Source: CAZJKE01 sp964555625
Lineage (GTDB): Bacteria > Planctomycetota > Phycisphaerae > Phycisphaerales > SM1A02
Reading direction: 5' to 3'
DNA: 17,992 nt
NCBI GenBank assembly: GCA_964555625.1
Contig: CAZKTE010000038.1
Span: forward strand, 1-17,992
Translations under genes and position numbers: made by a program
Shown here: in pieces, positions 6,715-15,101 of the stretch
Position numbering within the stretch: the stretch's first letter is position 1
Layout: every line of letters starts with the position of its first letter
Notes under the pieces: generated by a model
Seen by the model: the letters and a program-made list of their open reading frames with translations, nothing else
What the model was told of the DNA's origin: nothing
Databases searched by the model: none

Positions 6715-8318
6715 TCCTCGTACTCAACATCCTCGTGATCGGCATCGTCGCCCTCATCGCCTACTGGTGGGCCAACCAGGGGGTATTGAGTTCCATCCTG
6801 CACCTGGTCTGCGTGATCGCCGCCGGCACGATTGCCCTGGCCGCCTGGGAGCCCATCACCTTTGCGATGCTCAACGGCGGCGCCTTCGACAACTTCGCCT
6901 GGGGCACGACCCTCATTGGCACCTTCGCTTTGACCCTGCTGATCCTGCGGTTCATCTGCGACCGCCTCGCCCCGGCCAACGTCGAGTTGCCGCAGTGGGC
7001 GAACCTGCTCTTTGGCGGCATCGCCGGATCAGGAAGTGGCGTACTGACGGTCGGCATCTGCCTCATCGGCGCAGGGTTCATCCAGAGTGACTCCGAGATC
7101 ATGGGCTGGCGGGGCTGGGGCCGAGACAACACCAACCGCGCCGTCGTCGGGCAGGTGGGCGCCCCGCTCTGGCTGCCAGTTACCACTCTTACGGACCAGG
7201 CATTCGCGTATCTGAGCGTCGGAACACTTCGACCGGACTTCAGTGGCACGCCCCTGCGTGACTACAACCCACGTCTCGACGAACTCTCTTGCCTGGTGCG
7301 AGACACCTACGACGGCGGCAAGGGACAGATCTCGCTTGTGCCCGCAGCCGCCACGGTGACCAAGGTCATCCAGGACGAGGCAGGATTCGTCATCTGCCAG
7401 ATCAAATTCAAAGCAGCCGCGATGGACTTCGGCGGACAGCTGAGCCTCTCGAGCGCGCAGGTGCGACTCGTGGGCTGGCCCAGCGGCGGTGGCGGCCCCA
7501 CCACCGTCTTCCCCGCCGGCTGGCAGCAGCCGCTTGCCGAAGGATCGGGGCTCTTTCTCTTCGATGACATCTCCCACTACGCATCGAGCGTCCCGGGCCG
7601 AAAGGACGCCGACCTCACGCTGGCCTTCGAGGTCCCTGATGGATTCCGGCCGCGGTTCCTTCAGGTCCGCGGGACCAGGCTGGACCTTCCTACGCCGGAG
7701 ATGGCGACGGTCCCGGAGTACTTCGTTCGGCTGATGCGCGGCGCTGACGTGACCCCCGAGGAAATCCTCGCCTCGAGGCCACCTATGGGGTATCCCCTCG
7801 ACAACGCCATCGACGTGTCCAGCCGCATTCGCAAGCTCTCGATCTCCTCCAACGGGCTCTCGGGCTCCATGGAGCATCGCAACAACTTCCTCGTCGCCGG
7901 CTCCCTCCTGACCAACTGGACCGAGCAGAACGTGTCGCCTGGCCTGCGCATCAAGGGCATTCTTTCCGACGAGGGCACGGAGATCGTCCAGATCAAGGTC
8001 AGTCGCGGCGAGGCCGCCTCGATCTTCGAGTTGCTGCCGGCCGTGGGCCCCAATGCCGAGATCGTCCTGCTGGACGCCAAGGGAAATCGTTATTGGCCCA
8101 TGGGGTACTTCATCGACGAGGGCGCCCGCATTCGCATCGAACTCTCGCCGGGCAGGCCAATTCGCACCATCGGGGAACTGCCCCCGCTGCCCACCAGCGG
8201 CGCGAAGAAGATGACGCTGCTCTTCCAGGTCACGGAGGGAGAGGTGCTCCGGGAACTTCGGCTCGGCGACGTGACCATCGGCACGATGGACATGGCCGTC
8301 CGCGGCCGCCGCCGCTGA
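6711..8318 (+). CDS. CvpA-like four-helix membrane protein with large duplicated C-terminal domain
   Basis: This 535-residue protein starts at the ATG overlapping the previous stop (ATGA). The same frame is open upstream to 6606, but that would lie inside the preceding gene. Four transmembrane segments (about 1-19, 26-46, 64-84, 99-123) resemble the CvpA (colicin V production) fold in length and glycine pattern. The basic loop between helices 3 and 4 (R80, R85) suggests an outside C-terminus by the positive-inside rule. The remaining ~400 residues look soluble and beta-rich, with two similar halves. 'VICQIKF' (227-233) matches 'IVQIKV' (425-430), and 'LTLAFEVPDGF' (302-312) matches 'MTLLFQVTEGE' (501-511). 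CvpA-type anchors carrying an extracytoplasmic domain are known (mycobacterial MarP), but no protease motif is visible here. Its function is unknown; operon position ties it to the two ATPase-family genes. Its stop is 1 bp from the convergent accC stop. Confidence 0.82.
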   Translation: MILVLNILVIGIVALIAYWWANQGVLSSILHLVCVIAAGTIALAAWEPITFAMLNGGAFDNFAWGTTLIGTFALTLLILRFICDRLAPANVELPQWANLLFGGIAGSGSGVLTVGICLIGAGFIQSDSEIMGWRGWGRDNTNRAVVGQVGAPLWLPVTTLTDQAFAYLSVGTLRPDFSGTPLRDYNPRLDELSCLVRDTYDGGKGQISLVPAAATVTKVIQDEAGFVICQIKFKAAAMDFGGQLSLSSAQVRLVGWPSGGGGPTTVFPAGWQQPLAEGSGLFLFDDISHYASSVPGRKDADLTLAFEVPDGFRPRFLQVRGTRLDLPTPEMATVPEYFVRLMRGADVTPEEILASRPPMGYPLDNAIDVSSRIRKLSISSNGLSGSMEHRNNFLVAGSLLTNWTEQNVSPGLRIKGILSDEGTEIVQIKVSRGEAASIFELLPAVGPNAEIVLLDAKGNRYWPMGYFIDEGARIRIELSPGRPIRTIGELPPLPTSGAKKMTLLFQVTEGEVLRELRLGDVTIGTMDMAVRGRRR

Positions 8319-8319
8319 G

Positions 8320-9660
<1,341 letters not shown>

Positions 9661-9678
9661 GGTGTCTCGATGCTGCGC

Positions 9679-10134
9679 CTAGCTGGGCTCGACGAGGAAG
9701 AGTGGCTGCCCGAACTCGACGGCCTGGCCGCTCTCGACGAGCATCTTCGTGATCGTGCCTGCGCACTCGGCCTTGATCTCGTTGAAGATCTTCATCGCCT
9801 CGATGATGCAGACCACACTGTCCTCGCTGATGGTGTCCCCGACGGCCACGAAGGGTGCCGCATCGGGATTGGATGATGCGTAGAAGGTGCCGACCATGGG
9901 GCTGGCGATCTCGGCGCCCTCGACGTGCGCCTCTGGAGGAGGCCCGGCGGTGCCGGCGGCGGCTTGCACGGGGGCTGCAGCCGGCGCCGCAGCAACCTGC
10001 GTGGGCACCACGACGGTCCCGTCGGCATGCCGCCGAAGCGTCACCTGTTCATCGGGATCGCGCAGGTCAAGCTCGGCGAGGTCGTTGGCGACCATGAGCT
10101 TGACGAGTTCCTTGAGCTTGCGCAGATCGATCAT
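9679..10134 (-). CDS. accB: Biotin carboxyl carrier protein of acetyl-CoA carboxylase
   Basis: This 151-residue BCCP shuttles carboxybiotin between biotin carboxylase and carboxyltransferase. The N-terminal helix region (1-35) precedes an Ala/Pro-rich flexible linker (about 44-70). The C-terminal biotinyl domain carries the EAMKI motif with the biotinylated Lys at 115. The 'SPMVGTFY' segment (78-85) followed by a thumb-like insertion is typical of AccB proper rather than the shorter biotin domains of other carboxylases. AGGGAG about 9 nt upstream of the ATG is a fair ribosome site. It is followed by accC after 18 bp. An 80-bp gap separates it from the hypothetical gene upstream, the widest gap within this minus-strand run, so an internal promoter is possible. 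Confidence 0.97.
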   Translation of the reverse strand: MIDLRKLKELVKLMVANDLAELDLRDPDEQVTLRRHADGTVVVPTQVAAAPAAAPVQAAAGTAGPPPEAHVEGAEIASPMVGTFYASSNPDAAPFVAVGDTISEDSVVCIIEAMKIFNEIKAECAGTITKMLVESGQAVEFGQPLFLVEPS

Positions 10135-10164
10135 CGCAGTGACTCCCTAGGCGGGACGGCGCGA

Positions 10165-10170
10165 AGTATA
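10165..10170 (-). promoter_or_regulatory. Possible -10 box for accBC
   Basis: TATACT on the minus strand lies about 30 bp before the accB start, in the 80-bp gap. It matches a sigma-70-type -10 well, but I see no convincing -35 at 16-18 bp. The case rests on the gap and this hexamer only. Confidence 0.27.
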
Positions 10171-10214
10171 CCCATCTGTCTCCAAGTGTCGCGAAACTGC
10201 CGCCAACGTGGCGC

Positions 10215-10697
10215 CTACCGCAGCGAAACGGGCCGCTCAAGCAACTCGGCCATGATCACCGCCCGTTGCAGGCTAGTGCGATCACGCATCTGCGACCACA
10301 GGGACTGGCGCTTGGTATGTCCGTCCTCTGGTCGTGTCCTGGCGACGACCGGTTCCTCGAGGAGGTCGCAGGCCTCTGTGGCATGGGGCAACTCCTCCCT
10401 TGCGGCCGCAGGCACCGGTGGCAGAGGCTCCCGCCTGGCAACAGTGGGACGAGGCAATCGCGTCGGCCGAGCACGCAGCGCCGCTGCGCGATCCGCGGCG
10501 GGGGGTGCGCCGGCCGCGGCCGCCGGCGCAGAACGCCCTGGAGGGGACTGCTGAGACCGGGTCGTGGCGATGTCCTTCTTGAGGCCAGCGAGCCAGTTCT
10601 GGTGTGCCTGCTGGGACGAAGCAGCGCCGCCCTTGGCGACCAACTGCTTGATTAACCACCAGCCGCCGATCAACAGGATTGGCCAGAGACCCTTCAT
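10215..10697 (-). CDS. Small membrane-anchored hypothetical protein
   Basis: This 160-residue protein of unknown function has one N-terminal hydrophobic segment (about 4-20, 'LWPILLIGGWWLIKQLV'). A long Ala/Pro/Arg-rich, probably disordered middle (about 45-125) follows. The C-terminal block 'SLQRAVIMAELLERPVSLR' (142-160) looks helical with an R-A-V-I and P-x-S-L-R pattern. I recall similar '..AV..EILG.P..LR' tails ending many planctomycete hypothetical proteins; this is memory, not a search. Its ATG overlaps the stop of the ABC ATPase gene as ATGA, so its translation is likely coupled to the transporter. accB follows after 80 bp. The low-complexity middle lowers confidence in that part, but start coupling and the conserved-looking tail support a real gene. 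Confidence 0.75.
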   Translation of the reverse strand: MKGLWPILLIGGWWLIKQLVAKGGAASSQQAHQNWLAGLKKDIATTRSQQSPPGRSAPAAAAGAPPAADRAAALRARPTRLPRPTVARREPLPPVPAAAREELPHATEACDLLEEPVVARTRPEDGHTKRQSLWSQMRDRTSLQRAVIMAELLERPVSLR

Positions 10698-11473
10698 GTC
10701 CCGAGTATAGGCCCACCGTCACCACCGCGTGATGCACGCACCAGGTGACGCCCGCCACTTCCATCATCGGCCCAGTCCAATTCGACCCCGAAGATCTGCC
10801 CCAGCGCCGCCGGTGACAGCACCGCGTCGCGGGCGCCGGCGACCACCAGCCGACCTTCATCGAGCACCCAGATCTCGTCGGCCAGTTCCGCGGCCAGCCC
10901 CAGATCATGCAGCGAGGCCACCACGGTGTCCCCTTCCGCCGCGCAGGCGCGGAGAATGGAGACCGTCGCCGCCACATGGCGCAGGTCCAACGCAGAGGTC
11001 GGTTCATCAAGGAGCATCAGTCCGCCGGCCCCCCGCTGGGCCAGCGCCCGGGCCAGCGACGTTCGCTGTTGCATGCCCGAGCTTGCCGCATGCCATCGCT
11101 CATCGCAGCGATCAAGGAGTTCCACGGCCGCCAATGCCGCGTCGACGCGGTCCGGGGCCGGTCCAAGTGCATGGCGGCCATACGTGACGATGTCTCGCAG
11201 AGTGAAGGCCCCGGCGACCGAGGACTCGCGCGGCACCCAGCAGATGCGCGCAGCACGCACGCGTGGCGGGAGCCGATCCACGCGGCTGCCGTCGAGTCGA
11301 ATGCCGCCGCGCGCCGGCCCCAGCAGCCCCGCCATCGCCCGCAGCAGCGTCGTCTTCCCGGATCCGTTGGGTCCGAGCACGCAGATGACCCGACCACCGT
11401 CGGCGGTTGCACTCAGGTCCCGAAGCGCCCAGCGCCGGCCGTATCGCACGCCCAGGTGCTCGATGGAGAGCAT
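10694..11473 (-). CDS. ABC transporter ATPase, BtuD/FepC/HmuV family, with non-canonical motifs
   Basis: This 259-residue ATPase drives the importer formed with the FecCD-type permease and the BtuF-like lipoprotein (cobalamin, heme or ferric-chelate class). Walker A GPNGSGKTT (34-42), Walker B 'LMLLDE' (152-157) and the switch histidine in 'ASLHDLG' (H189) are intact. Two positions are unusual. The signature, usually LSGGQ, reads SSGMQ (131-135). The Q-loop, usually VPQ in this family, reads VPR (R82). Both touch nucleotide or coupling chemistry, so ATPase activity may be altered, but the rest of the fold is conserved. Its start overlaps the permease stop (TGATG) and its stop overlaps the next start (ATGA). 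The substrate cannot be told from sequence. Confidence 0.93.
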   Translation of the reverse strand: MLSIEHLGVRYGRRWALRDLSATADGGRVICVLGPNGSGKTTLLRAMAGLLGPARGGIRLDGSRVDRLPPRVRAARICWVPRESSVAGAFTLRDIVTYGRHALGPAPDRVDAALAAVELLDRCDERWHAASSGMQQRTSLARALAQRGAGGLMLLDEPTSALDLRHVAATVSILRACAAEGDTVVASLHDLGLAAELADEIWVLDEGRLVVAGARDAVLSPAALGQIFGVELDWADDGSGGRHLVRASRGGDGGPILGT

Positions 11474-12453
11474 CAGGATCTCCTCCCCTTCCCAAGCAAG
11501 AGCCCCAGGAACACCACGCCGCCGGCCAGGCTCGTGAGGATGCCCACGGGCATGCGACCACCGCCGAGGTCGAGCCCCTGGCGAAGGTCGTCGGCGGCGA
11601 CGAGCAGGATCGCGCCGAGCATCGCCGTGGCGACCGCCCGGCCGCGGTGGTGCACGCCGCAGACCAGCGACGCTGCATGGGGCGCAATGAGCCCGACGAA
11701 TGCGATGGGACCTGCGAGGATCACTGCGATCGCCGCAAGTACGCTCGAGAGCAGGAAGAGCCGCCGTCGCAGCTGCGCGACATCCAGGCCCACGCTGCGG
11801 GCCTCGTCTTCACTGAGACATGCCGCGTCCATGCTCGGCCCCCACAGCATCGCCAGGAAACACCCGCCCAGGGCGACTGCCCCGCAGGCTCCAAGCTGCC
11901 AGGTCGGCACGGACTCGGGCAACTGGCCCATCATCCAGGTGGCAAATTCGCCGCGGAGCCCCGTGGGCACCAGGTGCTGCAGCAGCATGATCCCAGCGCC
12001 GCACATCACAGAGACCACGACCCCCACGAGCACCATCGAGATCGGGTCAATGCCGCCACGTCTGCGCGAGAGCACGTAGACGACGCTCAGCGCACCAACT
12101 GCGCCCACCAGCGCCCCTGCCGTCTCGCCGACGGCGATCGTCTCGCCTCGCACATGCGAGGCATAGAGCACGGCCATAACGCCAAGGCCAGCGCCACTTG
12201 AGAGTCCCAAGATCCAGGGAGATGCCAGAGGGTTCCGAAGCAGCACCTGCAGCGACAGGCCGCTGATACCGAGCGCCGAGCCTGCAATGACGGCGGCGAT
12301 CATCGGAACCAGGCGGTACTGCGCGAACTCCGCTGCCGGAGTGGCGAGCGTCAGGGTGCCGTCGAGCTCACGCTGCAGCAGCAGCCGCAGCGCGCAGAGC
12401 CCCACCAGCAGCGTCGCCAGGAAGATCGCGCCAACCAGTCCACGGGTGGTCAT
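11473..12453 (-). CDS. FecCD/BtuC-family ABC importer permease
   Basis: This 326-residue, highly hydrophobic protein is predicted to have about ten transmembrane helices. It has the family hallmarks: 'RLVPMIAAVIAGSALGISG' (47-65), 'LLRNPLASPWILGLSSGAGL' (71-90), 'SEDEARSVGL' (214-223, the cytoplasmic coupling region), 'GPIAFVGLIAPHAASLV' (248-264) and 'MPVGILTSLAGGVVF' (301-315). It forms the membrane channel of a vitamin B12/iron-chelate-type importer. It sits between the lipoprotein gene (start overlaps its stop as ATGA) and the ATPase gene (TGATG overlap), giving the complete order binding protein, permease, ATPase. No cobalamin riboswitch or Fur-box-like site is evident near the operon, so the substrate stays open. 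Confidence 0.95.
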   Translation of the reverse strand: MTTRGLVGAIFLATLLVGLCALRLLLQRELDGTLTLATPAAEFAQYRLVPMIAAVIAGSALGISGLSLQVLLRNPLASPWILGLSSGAGLGVMAVLYASHVRGETIAVGETAGALVGAVGALSVVYVLSRRRGGIDPISMVLVGVVVSVMCGAGIMLLQHLVPTGLRGEFATWMMGQLPESVPTWQLGACGAVALGGCFLAMLWGPSMDAACLSEDEARSVGLDVAQLRRRLFLLSSVLAAIAVILAGPIAFVGLIAPHAASLVCGVHHRGRAVATAMLGAILLVAADDLRQGLDLGGGRMPVGILTSLAGGVVFLGLLLGKGRRS

Positions 12454-13244
12454 CGCCTGCCCCCAAGTGCCGCGAGGGCATCGACCGTCCGTATCACGCT
12501 GGTGCTCGGCAGCAGCGCCCCGGGGAAGATGATCGTGTCGATCTGGCCGCCTCTGGCGGCCGGCACCGGCAGCGCGTGGAGCTGCGCGAGCTCGGTCGGA
12601 TCTATCGGAGCGTCGCTGATGACCACGATGCGGTCCGGGGCCAGGCGGGCGAGGTCCTCCAGCGAAAGCGTCTGCCAGCCACCTGCCTCAAGGGCATTGC
12701 AGCCCCCCATCCGCGTCCAGACCTCGTCGATCCAGGTACCCCTGCCGAAGGCCAGCCGACCCGGGGCAAGCAGCAGCGCCGTGGCGCCGCCAAGGTGTTC
12801 CTGCGGCGCAAGTGCCGCTGCCAGCTGCGCCGAGAGATCCCCGACATCCGCTCCGAGCATCTGCGGAAGCTCCACGACGATGCGCTCGATGTCGCCAAGG
12901 CCATCGAGGGGCCAGGCGTGGAGGGTGAAGCCCCGCTGCGCTGCAAGTTCCTCGAGGTGTCGGTGGTGGCCTCTGACCGTCTCCTGCACGAAGACGTGGG
13001 TTGGGGCCAGTCGCACGATGCGCTCGAAGTCGATCGACGAAAGATCGCCGACGATCGCAACGTCCTTCCCGGCGGCATCGCAGAAGGTACTTCGTCCCAC
13101 CAAGGTGTTGGCCAGACCCAGGTCCACCATCGTGTAGGTGATGCCCGGGCTCAGCGAGATGACGCGCGGCCCCTCCGAAGACGGCGGGTCCGAGATGCCG
13201 CCGCACCCGGCAATCGCAAGCACCACCCCAATCAACACCCGCAT
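12450..13244 (-). CDS. BtuF-like periplasmic substrate-binding lipoprotein of an ABC importer
   Basis: This 264-residue protein begins with a lipoprotein signal: MRVLIGVVLA then IAGC, with the lipidated Cys at 14. I chose the ATG at 13244, although the frame is open to 13358. The lipobox lies directly after it, and GGAGGG (13258-13253) sits 8 nt upstream, within the end of the exporter gene. The mature protein opens with 'RVISLSPGITYTMVDLGL' and 'LVGRSTFCD', the pattern of BtuF/TroA-type class III binding proteins. A central helix backbone and a second lobe ('EVWTRMGGCNALEAGGW', 'LARLAPDRIVVIS') follow. It would capture a cobalamin, heme or ferric chelate outside the cytoplasmic membrane and hand it to the permease encoded next (ATGA overlap). 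The gap to the exporter gene upstream is only 4 bp. Confidence 0.91.
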   Translation of the reverse strand: MRVLIGVVLAIAGCGGISDPPSSEGPRVISLSPGITYTMVDLGLANTLVGRSTFCDAAGKDVAIVGDLSSIDFERIVRLAPTHVFVQETVRGHHRHLEELAAQRGFTLHAWPLDGLGDIERIVVELPQMLGADVGDLSAQLAAALAPQEHLGGATALLLAPGRLAFGRGTWIDEVWTRMGGCNALEAGGWQTLSLEDLARLAPDRIVVISDAPIDPTELAQLHALPVPAARGGQIDTIIFPGALLPSTSVIRTVDALAALGGRR

Positions 13245-13248
13245 CGCC

Positions 13249-15075
13249 TCAGCCCTCCGTGCCTGCCGCCGCCAATTGCGTGCGGGCGAGCCGCTGGTAC
13301 ACCTGACAGTCGACAAGGAGCGTCTCGTGGGTTCCATCGCCCACGAGGCTGCCGGCATCCATGACCAGGATGCGATCAGCGGTGAGCACGGTCGAGAGGC
13401 GATGGGCCACCAGCAGGACCGTGCGACCGGCGCACGCCTGCTCGAGCGTGTCGTTGATCATCGCCTCGGATTCCGCGTCGATCTGGCTGGTCGCCTCGTC
13501 GAGAATCAGGATCGCCGGATCACGCAGCAGCGCCCTGGCGATCGCCAGCCGCTGGCGCTGGCCGCCGCTGAGTGACGTGCCCTGCTCGTAGAGGTCGCTG
13601 TCGTACCCGCTGGGCAGCGTCTGGATGAACTCGTGGGCGTGAGCCGCCCTGGCTGCCGCCTCGATCTCCTCGCCACTGGCCTCGTGGCCGAAGGCGATGT
13701 TCTGGGCAACGCTTCCGCGAAAGAGCACCGTCTCCTGCGTGACCACGCCGACCTGCCCCCGCAACGACGCCAAGTCCGCCTCGGCCAAGTCAAGTCCGTC
13801 AAGCGTGACGCGTCCCTCCTGGGGCCGAAGCAGCCGCGGCACCAAGCTCACCAGCGTCGTCTTGCCGCAGCCATTGGGTCCGACCACCGCCACGCGCTGT
13901 CCATGTGGCACGCGGGCGCTGAATGCGTCCACGGCGGCCGGGCCGTCGCTGTCGTAGCGGACCGTCACGTCATCAAATACCAGCTCGCCAGCGTGCCGCG
14001 GCACGGTGACACCCGGGTGCAATTGCTCCAGAGGCTCATCGAGGACCTCCTGCAGTCGCTCCGCGGGCGCCTCGGCGGCCTGAATCTCGGCGACCAAGCT
14101 CGCCAGGGGCCGCAGCGCGCCGCCGGCGACGGCGAGCGAGCCGATGGAGAGCAGGAATCGATCGAAGTCCATGGAGCCAGCCATGATTCCCCGCGCAGCA
14201 ATCGCCGCGAGCGTTCCCAGCACGATGATCGCCAGGGTCTCCATCAGCGGGCTGGCCAGCGCGCGGGCAATTCTGACCTTCATCTCCGCGGCGATGACGC
14301 GGTCGTTGGCCTCGTTGAAGCGTTCCTCGACGCCCCGCTCGCCGGTATTGACCTTGACTGCCCGCAAGCCTTGGATGGCCTCGGTGGCGATGCGCAGCAG
14401 GTCCTGCTGGGCCTCTAGTGATGCCGCCGTTCCGCGGCGAACCCGGCGGCCGATGCCGCGCAGGGCCAGCATCAGGACCGGGAAGACGACCACCGCCGCG
14501 AGCACCAGGCGGATGTCGAAGACGCAGGCGGCAGCGAACGCCGCGGCCCCCTTGGTCAATTGCGCCACGGACTTGCCCACCAGGATCGTCAGGCCGTACT
14601 GGAGTTCCGCTGCGTCGCGCACGATCCTCGCCACGTACTCGCTTGCGCCGCGGCGCAGGACGCGCCCGAGTTCCACGCGCACGACGTGTCGCAGCGCGCT
14701 GCCTCGCACGTCCGCGACGACGCGAACGGCGATCCACGCGCCGGCCCACTGGTGCAGGAAGTTTGCCAGGCCCCCGAGGACCGTCAGGCACAGAACGCCC
14801 ACCAGGATCGCGATGACCCCCTCGAAGCGGCCATCGGGCAGCGCGTCGATCGCCCACTGCGGGACGGCCAGCGCGTGCGTATCGGCATTCCAGGAGGCGG
14901 CGAGCTCAGGAAGTGACTGGCCTCGCTCCGGCTCGAGGATCAGCGACAACACCGGGCCAAGGCTCAGCAGCCCAACGCCGAGTCCCACGGCAGAAAACGC
15001 GGCGAGGGCCAGGGCAGCGGCGAGACGGCCTCGCCACTGCAGCATCCGGCGGGCAAAATGTCGAAAGTACCGCAT
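13249..15075 (-). CDS. ABC exporter (MsbA-type, fused transmembrane and ATPase domains)
   Basis: This 608-residue half-transporter functions as a homodimer. The N-terminal type IV ABC transmembrane domain has six helices, with hydrophobic segments about 18-47, 86-118, 160-205 and 272-325, and the 'EAIQGLRAVK' intracellular coupling motif (232-241). The ATPase domain starts near 364: Walker A GPNGCGKTT (399-407), Q-loop Q447 ('VTQET'), signature LSGGQRQR (502-509), Walker B 'ILILDE' (522-527) and H558 ('VAHRLS'). All are canonical. MsbA-type relatives flip lipid A precursors or other amphiphiles and drugs; the cargo here cannot be assigned. It follows aroA after 26 bp and precedes the BtuF-like gene by 4 bp. 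Its grouping with a complete importer probably reflects close packing rather than shared cargo. Confidence 0.94.
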   Translation of the reverse strand: MRYFRHFARRMLQWRGRLAAALALAAFSAVGLGVGLLSLGPVLSLILEPERGQSLPELAASWNADTHALAVPQWAIDALPDGRFEGVIAILVGVLCLTVLGGLANFLHQWAGAWIAVRVVADVRGSALRHVVRVELGRVLRRGASEYVARIVRDAAELQYGLTILVGKSVAQLTKGAAAFAAACVFDIRLVLAAVVVFPVLMLALRGIGRRVRRGTAASLEAQQDLLRIATEAIQGLRAVKVNTGERGVEERFNEANDRVIAAEMKVRIARALASPLMETLAIIVLGTLAAIAARGIMAGSMDFDRFLLSIGSLAVAGGALRPLASLVAEIQAAEAPAERLQEVLDEPLEQLHPGVTVPRHAGELVFDDVTVRYDSDGPAAVDAFSARVPHGQRVAVVGPNGCGKTTLVSLVPRLLRPQEGRVTLDGLDLAEADLASLRGQVGVVTQETVLFRGSVAQNIAFGHEASGEEIEAAARAAHAHEFIQTLPSGYDSDLYEQGTSLSGGQRQRLAIARALLRDPAILILDEATSQIDAESEAMINDTLEQACAGRTVLLVAHRLSTVLTADRILVMDAGSLVGDGTHETLLVDCQVYQRLARTQLAAAGTEG

Positions 15076-15101
15076 GAAGGTGCACCAGTATGACTGCTGG
15101 C

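Noticed and set aside
10907..12079. A 390-codon plus-strand open frame
   Set aside because: It is antisense to the ABC ATPase and permease genes and of low complexity without any motif.
13245..13260. Possible cobalamin riboswitch before the importer genes
   Set aside because: The importer start is only 4 bp from the exporter stop, and no B12-box-like structure is seen there or in the 16730-16827 leader.
13245..13358. Upstream extension of the BtuF-like gene to 13358
   Set aside because: It would overlap the exporter gene and place a basic stretch before the lipoprotein signal; the 13244 start has a good ribosome site and lipobox.
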